From Conchiformibius sp. (GTDB lineage Bacteria; Pseudomonadota; Gammaproteobacteria; Burkholderiales; Neisseriaceae): a stretch of 64,000 nt of DNA. Under the pieces are notes generated by a model. The model had not been told where the DNA came from, did no database searches, and worked only from the letters and a program-made list of their open reading frames with translations. Location: the NCBI GenBank assembly GCA_029984035.1, contig JASBYJ010000006.1, positions 89,658-153,657 on the forward strand, in the 5' to 3' direction. This document shows, piece by piece, positions 50,381 through 59,121 of the stretch. Position 1 is the stretch's first letter. Each line of letters starts with the position of its first letter. Both the position numbers and the translations under genes were made by a program.

Positions 50381-51686
50381 GCAAAGGTTCCATTCTAATC
50401 ATGGTTACGGGGGAGGATACGGTGGGCAGGGCTTCAATGGCTTCAATAGCGGCTTGGATATATTTTTCCACAGTACCGTGGGTCAGAATAACGATTTCCG
50501 CTTGTTTGGTATCCAGCACGCCTTTCTGTATCAGCGCCTCTATGGAAATATTTTGACGCGCCAAAATATCGGCAATGCTTGCCAGTACGCCGGCTTGGTC
50601 GGCTGCCTGAACGCGCAGATAATAGCTGCTGCTGATTTCTTCGATGCCGACAAATTGTTGCGCCGATACTTTTCCGGATTTGAAAGCCAAATGCGGTACG
50701 CGGTGTTCGGCATCGGCACTGATTAAGCGGCAGATATCCACAATATCGGCGACTACCGCGCTGGCAGTCGGCAACGCCCCCGCGCCCGGCCCGTAATACA
50801 GTGTTTCGCCGACCATATCGGCTTTCACCCGTACCGCATTCATCACGCCGTTTACATTGGCCAATAAGCGGCTTTCAGGCAGCAAAGTAGGGTGCACGCG
50901 CAGTTCTATCCCTTTATCGGTTTTGCGTGTGATGCCCAGCAGCTTAATCCTATAGCCGAGTTCTTCGGCATATTTGATATCGCGGCTGTCCAAGCGGCTG
51001 ATGCCTTCCAAATAACACGCATTAAAATTCAACGGCGTACCGAAAGCCAAGGCAGACATAATCGTAATTTTGTGCGCCGCATCATGGCCTTCGATATCAA
51101 AAGTCGGGTCGGCTTCCGCATAGCCCAACTCCTGAGCCTGCTTCAATACATCGGCAAATGCACTGCCTTTTTCGCGCATTTCGGTGAGAATAAAATTGCT
51201 GGTTCCATTGATAATGCCGGCAATCGATTGGATATTATTGGCAGCCAAACCTTCGCGCAGGGCTTTGATAATCGGAATACCGCCTGCAACGGCCGCTTCA
51301 AACTGCACCATCACATTTTTGTTTTCCGCCAGTGCGAAAATTTCATTGCCGTACTCCGCCAGCAGCTTTTTATTGGCCGTTACCACATGTTTGCCGTTGG
51401 CGATTGCACTCAATACCAAATCTTTGGCCGCGCCCGTGCCGCCAAACAATTCCACTACGACATCCACATTCGGGCTGGATACCAAAGTTTCAGGCTGCGT
51501 GGTAAATTCGGCTTCGGGGCATAGTTCTTGCGCTTTCTCTCTATCGCGTTCCCGTCCGGCTACCTCCGTGATGCGGATATCACGTCCCAAACGGCGGCTG
51601 ATTTCCTGTGCGTTATCACGCAAAACCTGTGCGGTGCCGCCGCCTACGGTGCCGATGCCCAGTAAACCGATTCTGATTGCTTCCAT
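50373..51686 (-). CDS. hom: Homoserine dehydrogenase
   Basis: Hom (437 residues from ATG 51686) makes homoserine from aspartate semialdehyde for Thr and Met. The NADP site is IGLLGIGTVGGGTAQVL, followed by VTANKKLLAEYG and the catalytic GINGTSNFILTEM region (here GIINGTSNFIL). YAEADPTFDIEGHDAAHK is a family hallmark, and a C-terminal ACT domain suggests feedback control by threonine. The frame open to 51755 is rejected as the start because it consists of DUS-derived residues. It is first of the hom-trpD-hflX-ppsR run. Confidence 0.95.
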   Translation of the reverse strand: MEAIRIGLLGIGTVGGGTAQVLRDNAQEISRRLGRDIRITEVAGRERDREKAQELCPEAEFTTQPETLVSSPNVDVVVELFGGTGAAKDLVLSAIANGKHVVTANKKLLAEYGNEIFALAENKNVMVQFEAAVAGGIPIIKALREGLAANNIQSIAGIINGTSNFILTEMREKGSAFADVLKQAQELGYAEADPTFDIEGHDAAHKITIMSALAFGTPLNFNACYLEGISRLDSRDIKYAEELGYRIKLLGITRKTDKGIELRVHPTLLPESRLLANVNGVMNAVRVKADMVGETLYYGPGAGALPTASAVVADIVDICRLISADAEHRVPHLAFKSGKVSAQQFVGIEEISSSYYLRVQAADQAGVLASIADILARQNISIEALIQKGVLDTKQAEIVILTHGTVEKYIQAAIEAIEALPTVSSPVTMIRMEPLHG

Positions 51687-51713
51687 ACTGTTTCTCCAAA
51701 AATAAATACAACA

Positions 51714-51747
51714 GGGCTGCCTGAAAGTTTCCGCCTTCAGGCAGCCT
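51714..51747 (-). terminator. DUS inverted pair between pbpG and hom
   Basis: GGCTGCCTGAA and TTCAGGCAGCC form an 11-bp stem just past the pbpG stop. It probably terminates pbpG and lies upstream of the hom start. Confidence 0.6.
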
Positions 51748-51759
51748 GAAATCATTCCA

Positions 51760-52752
51760 TTACATCAATTGTTGTTGCACCATGCTACCCAGTATGCGCA
51801 CGTCATTCACACGGCTTTGCGGATTGGACGAACCCAATACCACAATCACAACAGGGTCGCGCCCCATTTGGGTTTGCAATACCATAGAACGGCCGGATTC
51901 GCGGATATAGCCGGTTTTCTGCAACGCAATATCCCATGTGCCTTCGCGAATCAGAGTATTGGAATTTTTAAACTCTTGCAGTTTGCCCGAGCTGGTATAG
52001 GCAGAGGCGTAATTGGATGTACTCAATTGACGGATGGCAGGATATTTTGACGCCGCCTTCACCATTTCGGCCAAATCACGCGCGGTTGAGACATTGCGGG
52101 GGTCCAAACCGGTCGGCTCATAAAAACGGGTATTGTGCATGCCTAAAGCACGCGCTTTATGGTTCATGGCATTGACAAAAGCGGAAATGCCGCCGGGATA
52201 GCTGCGTGCCAAAGCATGAGTGGCACGGTTTTCGCTGCTCATCAGACTTAAATGCAGCAAATGCCCCCGCGACATAGTCGTGCCGATAGTCAAACGGCTG
52301 CCCGTCCCTTTCAAACGGTCTATTTCAGCTTCGGTAATGGTAACCTGCTGATTCATATCTAAACGGGCATCCAATATAACCATCGCTGTCATCAATTTTG
52401 AAATCGAGGCGATCGGGCGGACATCGTCCATATTTTTTTGATATAAAATCTCGCCCGTATTGGGGCGCATTACCAAAGCGGATCTTGCATTGAGCCAAGA
52501 GTCGGCATAATCAGCTTGTTGTACGGCATCCGAATATTCGTCAAAAGGGTTGAATGCCTCATGCGTTCCTTCATAAGGCAGGATGCGTTGCAGCAATTCG
52601 GTATCTTTAATTTGTTGTTGTTTCGGTTGTTCCAAGCCCTGTTCGGCTAAAAATTGCCCCAACAAATCGCCATTTTCACCGGAAGCAAAAACAGGGACGG
52701 ACAACGACAGCATACACACGCACAAACACGTTCTCAATTTGAGGACTGACAT
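51760..52752 (-). CDS. pbpG: D-alanyl-D-alanine endopeptidase, PBP7-like
   Basis: This 330-residue penicillin-binding protein probably cleaves peptidoglycan cross-links in the periplasm. ATG 52752 starts the signal peptide MSVLKLRTCLCVCMLSLSVP. The serine-hydrolase motifs are SISKLM (SxxK), SSEN (SxN) and LQKTGYI (KTG). A longer start at 52779 is open but would lengthen the n-region. It appears to be a single-gene unit. Confidence 0.9.
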   Translation of the reverse strand: MSVLKLRTCLCVCMLSLSVPVFASGENGDLLGQFLAEQGLEQPKQQQIKDTELLQRILPYEGTHEAFNPFDEYSDAVQQADYADSWLNARSALVMRPNTGEILYQKNMDDVRPIASISKLMTAMVILDARLDMNQQVTITEAEIDRLKGTGSRLTIGTTMSRGHLLHLSLMSSENRATHALARSYPGGISAFVNAMNHKARALGMHNTRFYEPTGLDPRNVSTARDLAEMVKAASKYPAIRQLSTSNYASAYTSSGKLQEFKNSNTLIREGTWDIALQKTGYIRESGRSMVLQTQMGRDPVVIVVLGSSNPQSRVNDVRILGSMVQQQLM

Positions 52753-52923
52753 CACAAGCTCCTCGCAAACCTGTATCAAATCAATAAAAACGCGACAATC
52801 ATACCACTCTTTCCAGTGTGTGCAGAAGCATAAACGCGTAAAATTTCAGGCAGCCTGAAACCCTTATCGCGGCATACGGCACAATAAATTAACTAACTTA
52901 ATGATTTATTTATTTAATCAGCC

Positions 52924-53724
52924 ATGAAAACCGATATCGTAATTCCCTGTTACAACTGTGCAAGCACCCTTCAAAGAGCCGTTGAAAGCTGCCTGAAACA
53001 GCCTGAACTCAACCGATTGTGGCTGATAGACGATGCCTCAACCGATGAAACATGGCCATTGATACAAACCTTGCGGCAGAATCATTCCGAAAGAATCTCC
53101 TCCTGCAGACTGCCTGAAAACGGAGGCGTTGCCCGTGCACGTAATTGGGGAGCACTGCAAAGTAATGCCGATATTGTTGCGTTCTTAGATGCGGACGATG
53201 CTTATCAAGAAAACGCATTGTCTGCCGCAGTGATGTCGTTTGCAAAATTTGATTATTTAGGATTAATCCGATTGCGCCTGATTCCGATAGGGCTGCCTGA
53301 ACGCTATGCAAACCATCCGAATTTGGCAAAAGTATGGCAGATACTGAATATGACGGGCGGAGGTAACACTATATTCCGCCGCAATTTCCTGCTTGCCTGC
53401 GGCGGTTTTCCGCAAGACGAATTATTCCGCCATTTTGGCGGAGAAGACGGTGCGCTGGGTATTGCAACCGTTAACAGCAGCGTAGTAGGCACTTTGTTCG
53501 ATGATAAAGAACCGGGTGTATTGCATTATTGCCGCAAAGGCATGCATGCCGAACGTTTGTTGGATGCACACTTATTCCACACTCATCATCCCGATATCAC
53601 GTCCGACCGTATTACCCAAGCGGAGCATATTACGGAAACCATCAATGCGCGTTTGGCATCTCTTAAAAAGATACTGAATGTAGCACAATGCGGGACTATG
53701 CCGATTCAGGTGGAAAGAGAGTGA
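52924..53724 (+). CDS. Family 2 glycosyltransferase
   Basis: This 266-residue protein has the GT-A start MKTDIVIPCYNCASTLQRAV, LIDDASTDET and the metal motif FLDADDAYQ, then NTIFRR and FRHFGGEDGALG near the acceptor site. It probably adds a sugar to a surface glycan, but donor and acceptor are unknown. No other glycan genes are adjacent. A full 15-base DUS lies in the gap upstream (52845-52859), and several DUS copies lie inside the gene. Confidence 0.85.
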   Translation: MKTDIVIPCYNCASTLQRAVESCLKQPELNRLWLIDDASTDETWPLIQTLRQNHSERISSCRLPENGGVARARNWGALQSNADIVAFLDADDAYQENALSAAVMSFAKFDYLGLIRLRLIPIGLPERYANHPNLAKVWQILNMTGGGNTIFRRNFLLACGGFPQDELFRHFGGEDGALGIATVNSSVVGTLFDDKEPGVLHYCRKGMHAERLLDAHLFHTHHPDITSDRITQAEHITETINARLASLKKILNVAQCGTMPIQVERE

Positions 53725-54164
53725 TTTCTCGGCCGATGAACATTGGGAAGTATAAGTAATCTTATAAATAGATAATGTTTCAAATTTTAGCTTGTACTAA
53801 TAATTTAACATAATTAACATTATTGGAATGAAATGATAGGAAATATTCTGGATGAAGATATATCATGCAACTTGCACTTTTAGTAAAATTTAACGATAAT
53901 AAAATAAGATTTAAAAATCTTGTTAAATCAATTACAAACCGATAACTTACCACACACGGAAGAAATTATCCGATATATTTTTCTTTTATGTTCAAACAAA
54001 TGTCCGCATACGTCATGGCTGCCTGAAAAACAATATCTTTCCGGATATCGTGAGTGTTTGCCCCGCGCCAAAGGCCGGAAAACCTGCCCTATCACTAGGG
54101 GATTAAGACTAAGCACGACCCATCGAATGCACCAATGGAAACAGCTTTTATACAGAGAAAATGA
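53725..54164. other. Strongly AT-rich gap
   Basis: From about 53745 to 53945 the sequence is much more AT-rich than its surroundings, with short repeated words such as AATTAACAT. A DUS lies near 54018-54030. I find no convincing gene; a frame from TTG 53920 ending at the zapE start has no recognisable protein character. It could hold a promoter or a small RNA. Confidence 0.4.
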
Positions 54165-55304
54165 ATGACAGCAGCAACCCGTTTTATTCCCCCGCCTTTC
54201 GGTAATCACAGTCCTCTTTCATGGTATCAGGCAGCACAGCAACAACCCGGATTCATCCACGACCATTCGCAAAAACGCGCTATCGAACATCTGGACAGAT
54301 TATGGACCGAGCTGATGATGTTCAAGCGCAAGCGCAACCGTTTTTTAGGACGCAGCCTCCGCTCTCCTCAAGTGCCTACCGGCTTGTATTTCTACGGCGG
54401 TGTGGGCAGGGGTAAAAGCTTCTTGATGGATGCGTTCTACGGATGCCTGCCTTACCGGCGTAAACGCCGCGTACATTTTCATGCCTTTATGGCGGAAATA
54501 CACGAACGGCTGCGCGAAAAACGGGGGGAAGAAAATCCGTTGAAAGCCGTTGCCAAAGATATTGGCGTGGAATTGCGCGTATTGTGCTTTGACGAATTTC
54601 ACGTTAGCGACATTGCCGATGCCATGATTTTGGGCAGACTGTTGGAAAACCTGTTTGCAGAAGGCGTGGTATTGGTGGCAACTTCCAATTATGCTCCGTC
54701 CGAACTTTACCCCCAAGGGCAAAACCGCAGCAGTTTCCTGCCTACCATTGCTCTTCTGGAAAACAAATTAACCGTATTGAATGTGGACAGCGGCGAAGAT
54801 TACCGCTTACGGACGCTTCAGCCTGCCGATGTGTTTTATATCCCGAATAATGAGGAAAATGAACAAAAACTGGCTGTATTATTCCGACAACTGGCAGGAC
54901 ATGCTCCCAGGCTGCCTGAAAGCATGATGATTCATGGGCGCGAACTGGTGTGCAAAGCGCGTACCGAAACCGTGATTTGGTTTGATTTCAGAACATTATG
55001 CTTCGGCCCGCGCTCGCAAGCGGATTATTTGTGGTTGGCTCAACACTATACCCACGTTTTGATTTCAGGCTTGGAAAAAATGACGCCCAACGAAAAAAAC
55101 GAAGCGCGCCGTTTAACCTTATTAGCCGATGTATTTTACGATTACCGCGTGAAATTGTGCGCCACTTCCGAAGTGCCGATGGAAGAACTCTATACCGAAG
55201 GTGATTTTGCCCATGAATTCACCCGGACGGTCAGCCGTTTGATAGAAATGCGTTCGGCGGATTATTTGGCATTGCCGCATACCGCATTTCAATCAATTAG
55301 ATGA
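54165..55304 (+). CDS. zapE: Cell division ATPase ZapE (AFG1-like)
   Basis: ZapE (379 residues) is an AAA-type ATPase that associates with the Z-ring. Walker A is GGVGRGKSFLMD, followed by FHAFMAEIHERL, Walker B LCFDEFHVSDIADAM, ATSNYAPSELYPQG and, near the C-terminus, FTRTVSRLIEMRS. The length is normal. Transcription ends at the DUS hairpin shared with galU. Confidence 0.93.
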   Translation: MTAATRFIPPPFGNHSPLSWYQAAQQQPGFIHDHSQKRAIEHLDRLWTELMMFKRKRNRFLGRSLRSPQVPTGLYFYGGVGRGKSFLMDAFYGCLPYRRKRRVHFHAFMAEIHERLREKRGEENPLKAVAKDIGVELRVLCFDEFHVSDIADAMILGRLLENLFAEGVVLVATSNYAPSELYPQGQNRSSFLPTIALLENKLTVLNVDSGEDYRLRTLQPADVFYIPNNEENEQKLAVLFRQLAGHAPRLPESMMIHGRELVCKARTETVIWFDFRTLCFGPRSQADYLWLAQHYTHVLISGLEKMTPNEKNEARRLTLLADVFYDYRVKLCATSEVPMEELYTEGDFAHEFTRTVSRLIEMRSADYLALPHTAFQSIR

Positions 55305-55324
55305 TTTCAGTCATAATAAAGCAG

Positions 55325-55354
55325 CAGGCTGCCTGAAAAGTTTCAGGCAGCCTG
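55325..55354. terminator. DUS inverted-pair terminator between zapE and galU
   Basis: CAGGCTGCCTGAAA and TTTCAGGCAGCCTG are separated by two bases between two convergent genes, so it can act in both directions. Confidence 0.8.
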
Positions 55355-55385
55355 TTTACGATTGCAATAATACAGTTATCCAAAT

Positions 55386-56258
55386 TTAAGCTGCATATTT
55401 CCGCAGCAATTCTTTAAATGCTCCGCCTGTTTCGGGGTGTTTCAAACCGAATGCTACGGTTGCTTCCAAATAGCCGATTTTACTGCCGCAATCGTAGCGT
55501 TTGCCGTCAAAGGCGTGCGCCAAAACCGGCTCGTATTCCAATAATTTGGCAATGCCGTCTGTCAACTGGATTTCGTTGCCCGCACCGCGTCCTACTTTTT
55601 CCAACAATTCAAAAATGCGCGGTGTGAGAACATAGCGTCCCACCACTGCCAAATTGGAAGGTGCTTCTTCCGGTTTCGGTTTTTCGACAATGCTGCCGAT
55701 GCGTTGGAATTTTTGCCAAGGACTGATTTCCACAATACCGTAGGAGCCCGTTTGCGAAGGCTCTACGGTTTCCACTCCTAAAACGCTGCTGCCTGTTTGC
55801 TCATACACTTCAACCATTTGTTTTAACGCACCTTGAGGCGCGTCAATCAAGTCGTCTGCCAAAATCACGGCAAACGGTTCATGGCCCACTGCCGCACGGG
55901 CGCATAAAACCGCGTGTCCCAAGCCCAAAGCTTCCGCCTGGCGGATATAGAGACAGGTTACGCCTTTGGGCAAAATGCCTTGAACTTGCGCCAATAATTT
56001 TTCTTTTTGTCTTAACGACAGCTCGTTTTCCAGCTCATAAGCTTTGTCGAAATGGTCTTCGATACTGCGTTTGCTGCGTCCGGTTACAAAAATAATTTCG
56101 CTGCAGCCTGCCTGAACGGCTTCTTCTACCGCATATTGAATCAACGGTTTGTCAACAATCGGCAACATTTCTTTCGGGCTGGCTTTGGTTGCCGGCAAAA
56201 AACGCGTACCCATTCCGGCTACGGGAAATACGGCCTTACGGATTTTCGGATGGGACAT
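55386..56258 (-). CDS. galU: UTP--glucose-1-phosphate uridylyltransferase
   Basis: GalU (290 residues) makes UDP-glucose for surface polysaccharide and LOS. It has the nucleotide loop PVAGMGTRFLPATKASPKEM, EIIFVTGRSKRSIEDHFD, ILADDLI and VEKPKPEEAPSNLAVVGRYV. The ribosome site AAGGAA lies just before the ATG. It is convergent with zapE. Confidence 0.96.
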   Translation of the reverse strand: MSHPKIRKAVFPVAGMGTRFLPATKASPKEMLPIVDKPLIQYAVEEAVQAGCSEIIFVTGRSKRSIEDHFDKAYELENELSLRQKEKLLAQVQGILPKGVTCLYIRQAEALGLGHAVLCARAAVGHEPFAVILADDLIDAPQGALKQMVEVYEQTGSSVLGVETVEPSQTGSYGIVEISPWQKFQRIGSIVEKPKPEEAPSNLAVVGRYVLTPRIFELLEKVGRGAGNEIQLTDGIAKLLEYEPVLAHAFDGKRYDCGSKIGYLEATVAFGLKHPETGGAFKELLRKYAA

Positions 56259-56373
56259 AGCACATTCCTTAAATTTTTCACAATGTAAACGCCCGCATTA
56301 TACAACGACAATTACGGTAAAATCGCGCCGTTTTTGATTTCAGGCAGCCGACTTTCAGGCAGCCTTTTTTGAG

Positions 56374-58080
56374 ATGCCACACACAAGCCGTATCCAAGTC
56401 CGAACATATCAACCCGACATATACCGCAGCCTTGCCGACAGCGGCATACCTCCTTTGCTGGCCAAACTTATGGCGGCACGCAACATCGGCAATCCTAGCG
56501 AATTAGACGATAAATTTTCCCTGCTGCTGCCCTACACCGACTTGAAAAACTGCGAAGCTGCGGCCGAACGGCTGGCGGACGCCGTTACGCACCGAGAAAA
56601 AATATGGATAGTTGCCGATTATGACGCCGATGGCGCTTCAGCCTGCGCGGTTGCCGTCAAAGGTTTGTCTGCCATGGGGGCGACGGTAGATTTTTTCGTG
56701 CCCAACCGCTTCGAACACGGCTACGGATTGACTGCCGAATTATCCGAAACCGCACACCGGTCGGGCGCACAACTGATTGTTACCGTAGACAACGGTATCG
56801 CCAGTTTGGAAGGTGTGGCACGCGCCCGGGCTTTGGGCTTGGACGTGATTGTTACCGACCACCATCTTCCCGCCTCCGAACTGCCCGACTGCATCATCGT
56901 GAATCCCAACCAACCCGGCTGCACGTTTAAAAGCAAAAACCTGGCCGGTGTCGGCGTGATTTTTTACGTTCTCACCGCTTTGCGTGCCGCATTACGCCGC
57001 CGCCATTATTTTTCAGGTAGCCTGCCCGAACCCAATCTGGCGGATTTGCTCGATTTGGTGGCACTGGGTACGATTGCAGACGTTGTCCCCCTTGACCACA
57101 ATAACCGTATTTTGGTGTCGCAGGGCTTGAAGCGCATACGTGCGGGCAAAATCAATCACGGCATCCGCGCTTTGTTCGAAGTGTCCCGCAGCGAAGTACA
57201 CAAAGCCAGGCCGTTTGATATCGGTTTCAAAATCGGGCCCCGCATCAACGCCGCAGGCAGGCTGGACGATATGTCGGTGGGAATCGCTTGCCTGCTTTCA
57301 GGCAGCCTTGAAGAAGCCAGGCAAACCGCATCCGATTTGAACGCACTCAACCAAACCCGGCAAAGCATCGAACAAGGTATGTTGCAACAAGCACTTGCGC
57401 ATTGTCCCGATACGCTCGACCAACAGCAGACCACACTCAGCATCTACCATTCCGAATTTCATCAAGGCGTAGTCGGCATCGTAGCCAGCCGCTTAAAAGA
57501 AAAATTCTACCGCCCCACCTTCATATTCGCCCCTTCCGATAACGGTGAAATCCGCGGCTCGGGCCGTTCGGTGCAAGGCATACATTTGCGCGATATTTTG
57601 GATACCGTGTCCAAACGCCATCCCGATTTGCTGCTTAAATTCGGCGGACACGCCATGGCGGCAGGCGTTACGCTCAAAGCAAAAGATTTTGAGTTATTCC
57701 GACAATGTTTCGAACAAGTCGTTGCAGAAACCGCCGATTTGTCGGCCCTGTCTCCCGTTTATCTTACAGACGGCAGCCTGAATACCGAAGACATCACCCT
57801 AGAACATGCCGCACTGCTTGAACGCCAGATTTGGGGGCAAGGCTTCCCTTCGCCGAGTTTTTGCGATGAATTCTCCGTTATCCTGCAACAAAGCATGGGC
57901 TATGAAGGCAAACACATCAAAGCCCTACTGGAAAAAGACGACAGCCGGTTTGAAGCCGTGTTTTGGAATTGTACCGAGCAGCTGCCTGAACGCATCCGAA
58001 CGGTATATCGCCCTGTCGCCAACGAATGGCGCAACCAACTGGAATTGCAGCTCTATGTAGATTATTGGGAAGCGGTGTGA
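56374..58080 (+). CDS. recJ: Single-stranded-DNA exonuclease RecJ
   Basis: RecJ (568 residues) is a 5'-3' ssDNA exonuclease in recombination and mismatch repair. DHH-family motifs are IVADYDADGASACAVA, TVDNGIAS, IVTDHHLP and LGTIADVVPL. The DHHA1 part has FGGHAMAAGVTLK and GSGRSVQGIHL. Two DUS copies in the same direction precede the gene (56339-56370). It has normal family length. Confidence 0.95.
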   Translation: MPHTSRIQVRTYQPDIYRSLADSGIPPLLAKLMAARNIGNPSELDDKFSLLLPYTDLKNCEAAAERLADAVTHREKIWIVADYDADGASACAVAVKGLSAMGATVDFFVPNRFEHGYGLTAELSETAHRSGAQLIVTVDNGIASLEGVARARALGLDVIVTDHHLPASELPDCIIVNPNQPGCTFKSKNLAGVGVIFYVLTALRAALRRRHYFSGSLPEPNLADLLDLVALGTIADVVPLDHNNRILVSQGLKRIRAGKINHGIRALFEVSRSEVHKARPFDIGFKIGPRINAAGRLDDMSVGIACLLSGSLEEARQTASDLNALNQTRQSIEQGMLQQALAHCPDTLDQQQTTLSIYHSEFHQGVVGIVASRLKEKFYRPTFIFAPSDNGEIRGSGRSVQGIHLRDILDTVSKRHPDLLLKFGGHAMAAGVTLKAKDFELFRQCFEQVVAETADLSALSPVYLTDGSLNTEDITLEHAALLERQIWGQGFPSPSFCDEFSVILQQSMGYEGKHIKALLEKDDSRFEAVFWNCTEQLPERIRTVYRPVANEWRNQLELQLYVDYWEAV

Positions 58081-58348
58081 AATACGGCGTTCTTTGCTCC
58101 ATTGCCTATTGATTGTTCCGATAAAATAAACAGGATATGCATACAATCAATATGTTGCGGCTCACTGCTTAATGATTTCTTGCAGAAAATATGCTATTCT
58201 TAACCTTGCAGGTGATGAAATTGACACGCTTTGCATATTATCGATATGCCGCATTGATTTCGTTTTAAAGTTATTATTCCCGCTGTATAAAAGGTTATCC
58301 CATGTATCCCGATTTGCAATTGTCAAAAAATGCTTCGCCATTCCGGTT

Positions 58349-58720
58349 ATGCTCTCCGCCTTAGCATTATCAGCTTGCGCCTCACCTCCCGAACCAACCG
58401 ATTGGCAGGCTATAGGAGGCAGCCGCTCGGATGGCACCGTACGTGTGGCTTATGAAAAACATTTCAAACAAAGATTGACGCGCAACGAGCAACAAGCGCA
58501 AAACATAGCCTACCGCCGTTGCAAAGTATGGGGCTTTACCGGAGCGGAATCATTCGGCGGCACAACGCGGACATGCGTTGACAGACACCGTAAAGGCGTA
58601 TGTTTGGTTTGGCAGTATGTACGCGAATACCAATGCACCGACCATCGTAATGATGCATATGGCAAAGAGCCCAGCGATAGGGGCAATGTCATTATCAATC
58701 TTACCCCGATTAATCAATAA
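58349..58720 (+). CDS. YecR-like lipoprotein
   Basis: The protein has a lipobox ALALSACAS, then DWQAIGGSRSDGTVRVAYE, AYRRCKVWGFTGAESFGG, TRTCVDRHRKGVCLVWQYV and REYQC, which matches the YecR-like lipoprotein family. The ATG at 58349 leaves an eight-residue lead to the lipobox Cys with no positive charges. The frame is open to an ATG at 58172, but that adds 59 odd residues. A more natural start would be near KKCFAIPV (58319), where only ATT is present. The start is therefore uncertain, and the gene may be weakly expressed or damaged at its 5' end. Confidence 0.6.
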   Translation: MLSALALSACASPPEPTDWQAIGGSRSDGTVRVAYEKHFKQRLTRNEQQAQNIAYRRCKVWGFTGAESFGGTTRTCVDRHRKGVCLVWQYVREYQCTDHRNDAYGKEPSDRGNVIINLTPINQ

Positions 58721-58738
58721 TGTAAGGATATTGTATTT

Positions 58739-58771
58739 TCAGGCAGCCTAAATCGCATTCGGGCTGCCTGA
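58739..58771 (+). terminator. DUS inverted-pair terminator
   Basis: TCAGGCAGCC and GGCTGCCTGA form a 10-bp stem with a 13-base loop, followed by TATTTTCC. It closes the YecR-like gene. Confidence 0.65.
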
Positions 58772-58798
58772 TATTTTCCGACTTTCAGAAAGATTGGC

Positions 58799-58930
58799 TT
58801 TCAAGGAAACGCCTTATCGGAAGTGGATGCGGCGGATTTGGGAGTGCAGTTTGATGATATCAATCGGCCGCTGGCAGAATTTTTGTTTGAAGGTGCGTTA
58901 AACGTCAGGGTTGAACAAATAAAGCTCTGA
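58799..58930 (+). pseudogene. Remnant of a second type III res gene, inverted
   Basis: The plus strand reads FQGNALSEVDAADLGVQFDD, then INRPLAEFLFEGALNV to a TGA. The intact Res protein, on the opposite strand, contains NQGNALSEVNAADLGVQFDD, then TNRPLAEFLFESV. About 30 residues align nearly identically, after which the remnant diverges. It is the leftover of another res allele in reverse orientation, next to the live locus. The following stretch to 59121 shows no gene. Confidence 0.85.
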
Positions 58931-59121
58931 AAACGGGGATTGCCCGCTTTTGGAACTTTATTGTGCCACTCACCAGCAATACCGCCTTTGGTTTTTCCGT
59001 CAAATATTCAGAGCGGTAAAGTTTGAATTAATCAATTGTATAGCGTCTGAATTTTGAATTTGGCGACAAGCCGAAACCGCCTTTATCGGCAATACCGGCA
59101 AAACATCCATATCGGTCTCAA

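Noticed and set aside
53920..54168. A TTG-started frame that ends on the zapE ATG
   Set aside because: No ribosome site, no family, composition like non-coding DNA; the overlap with the zapE start is probably chance.
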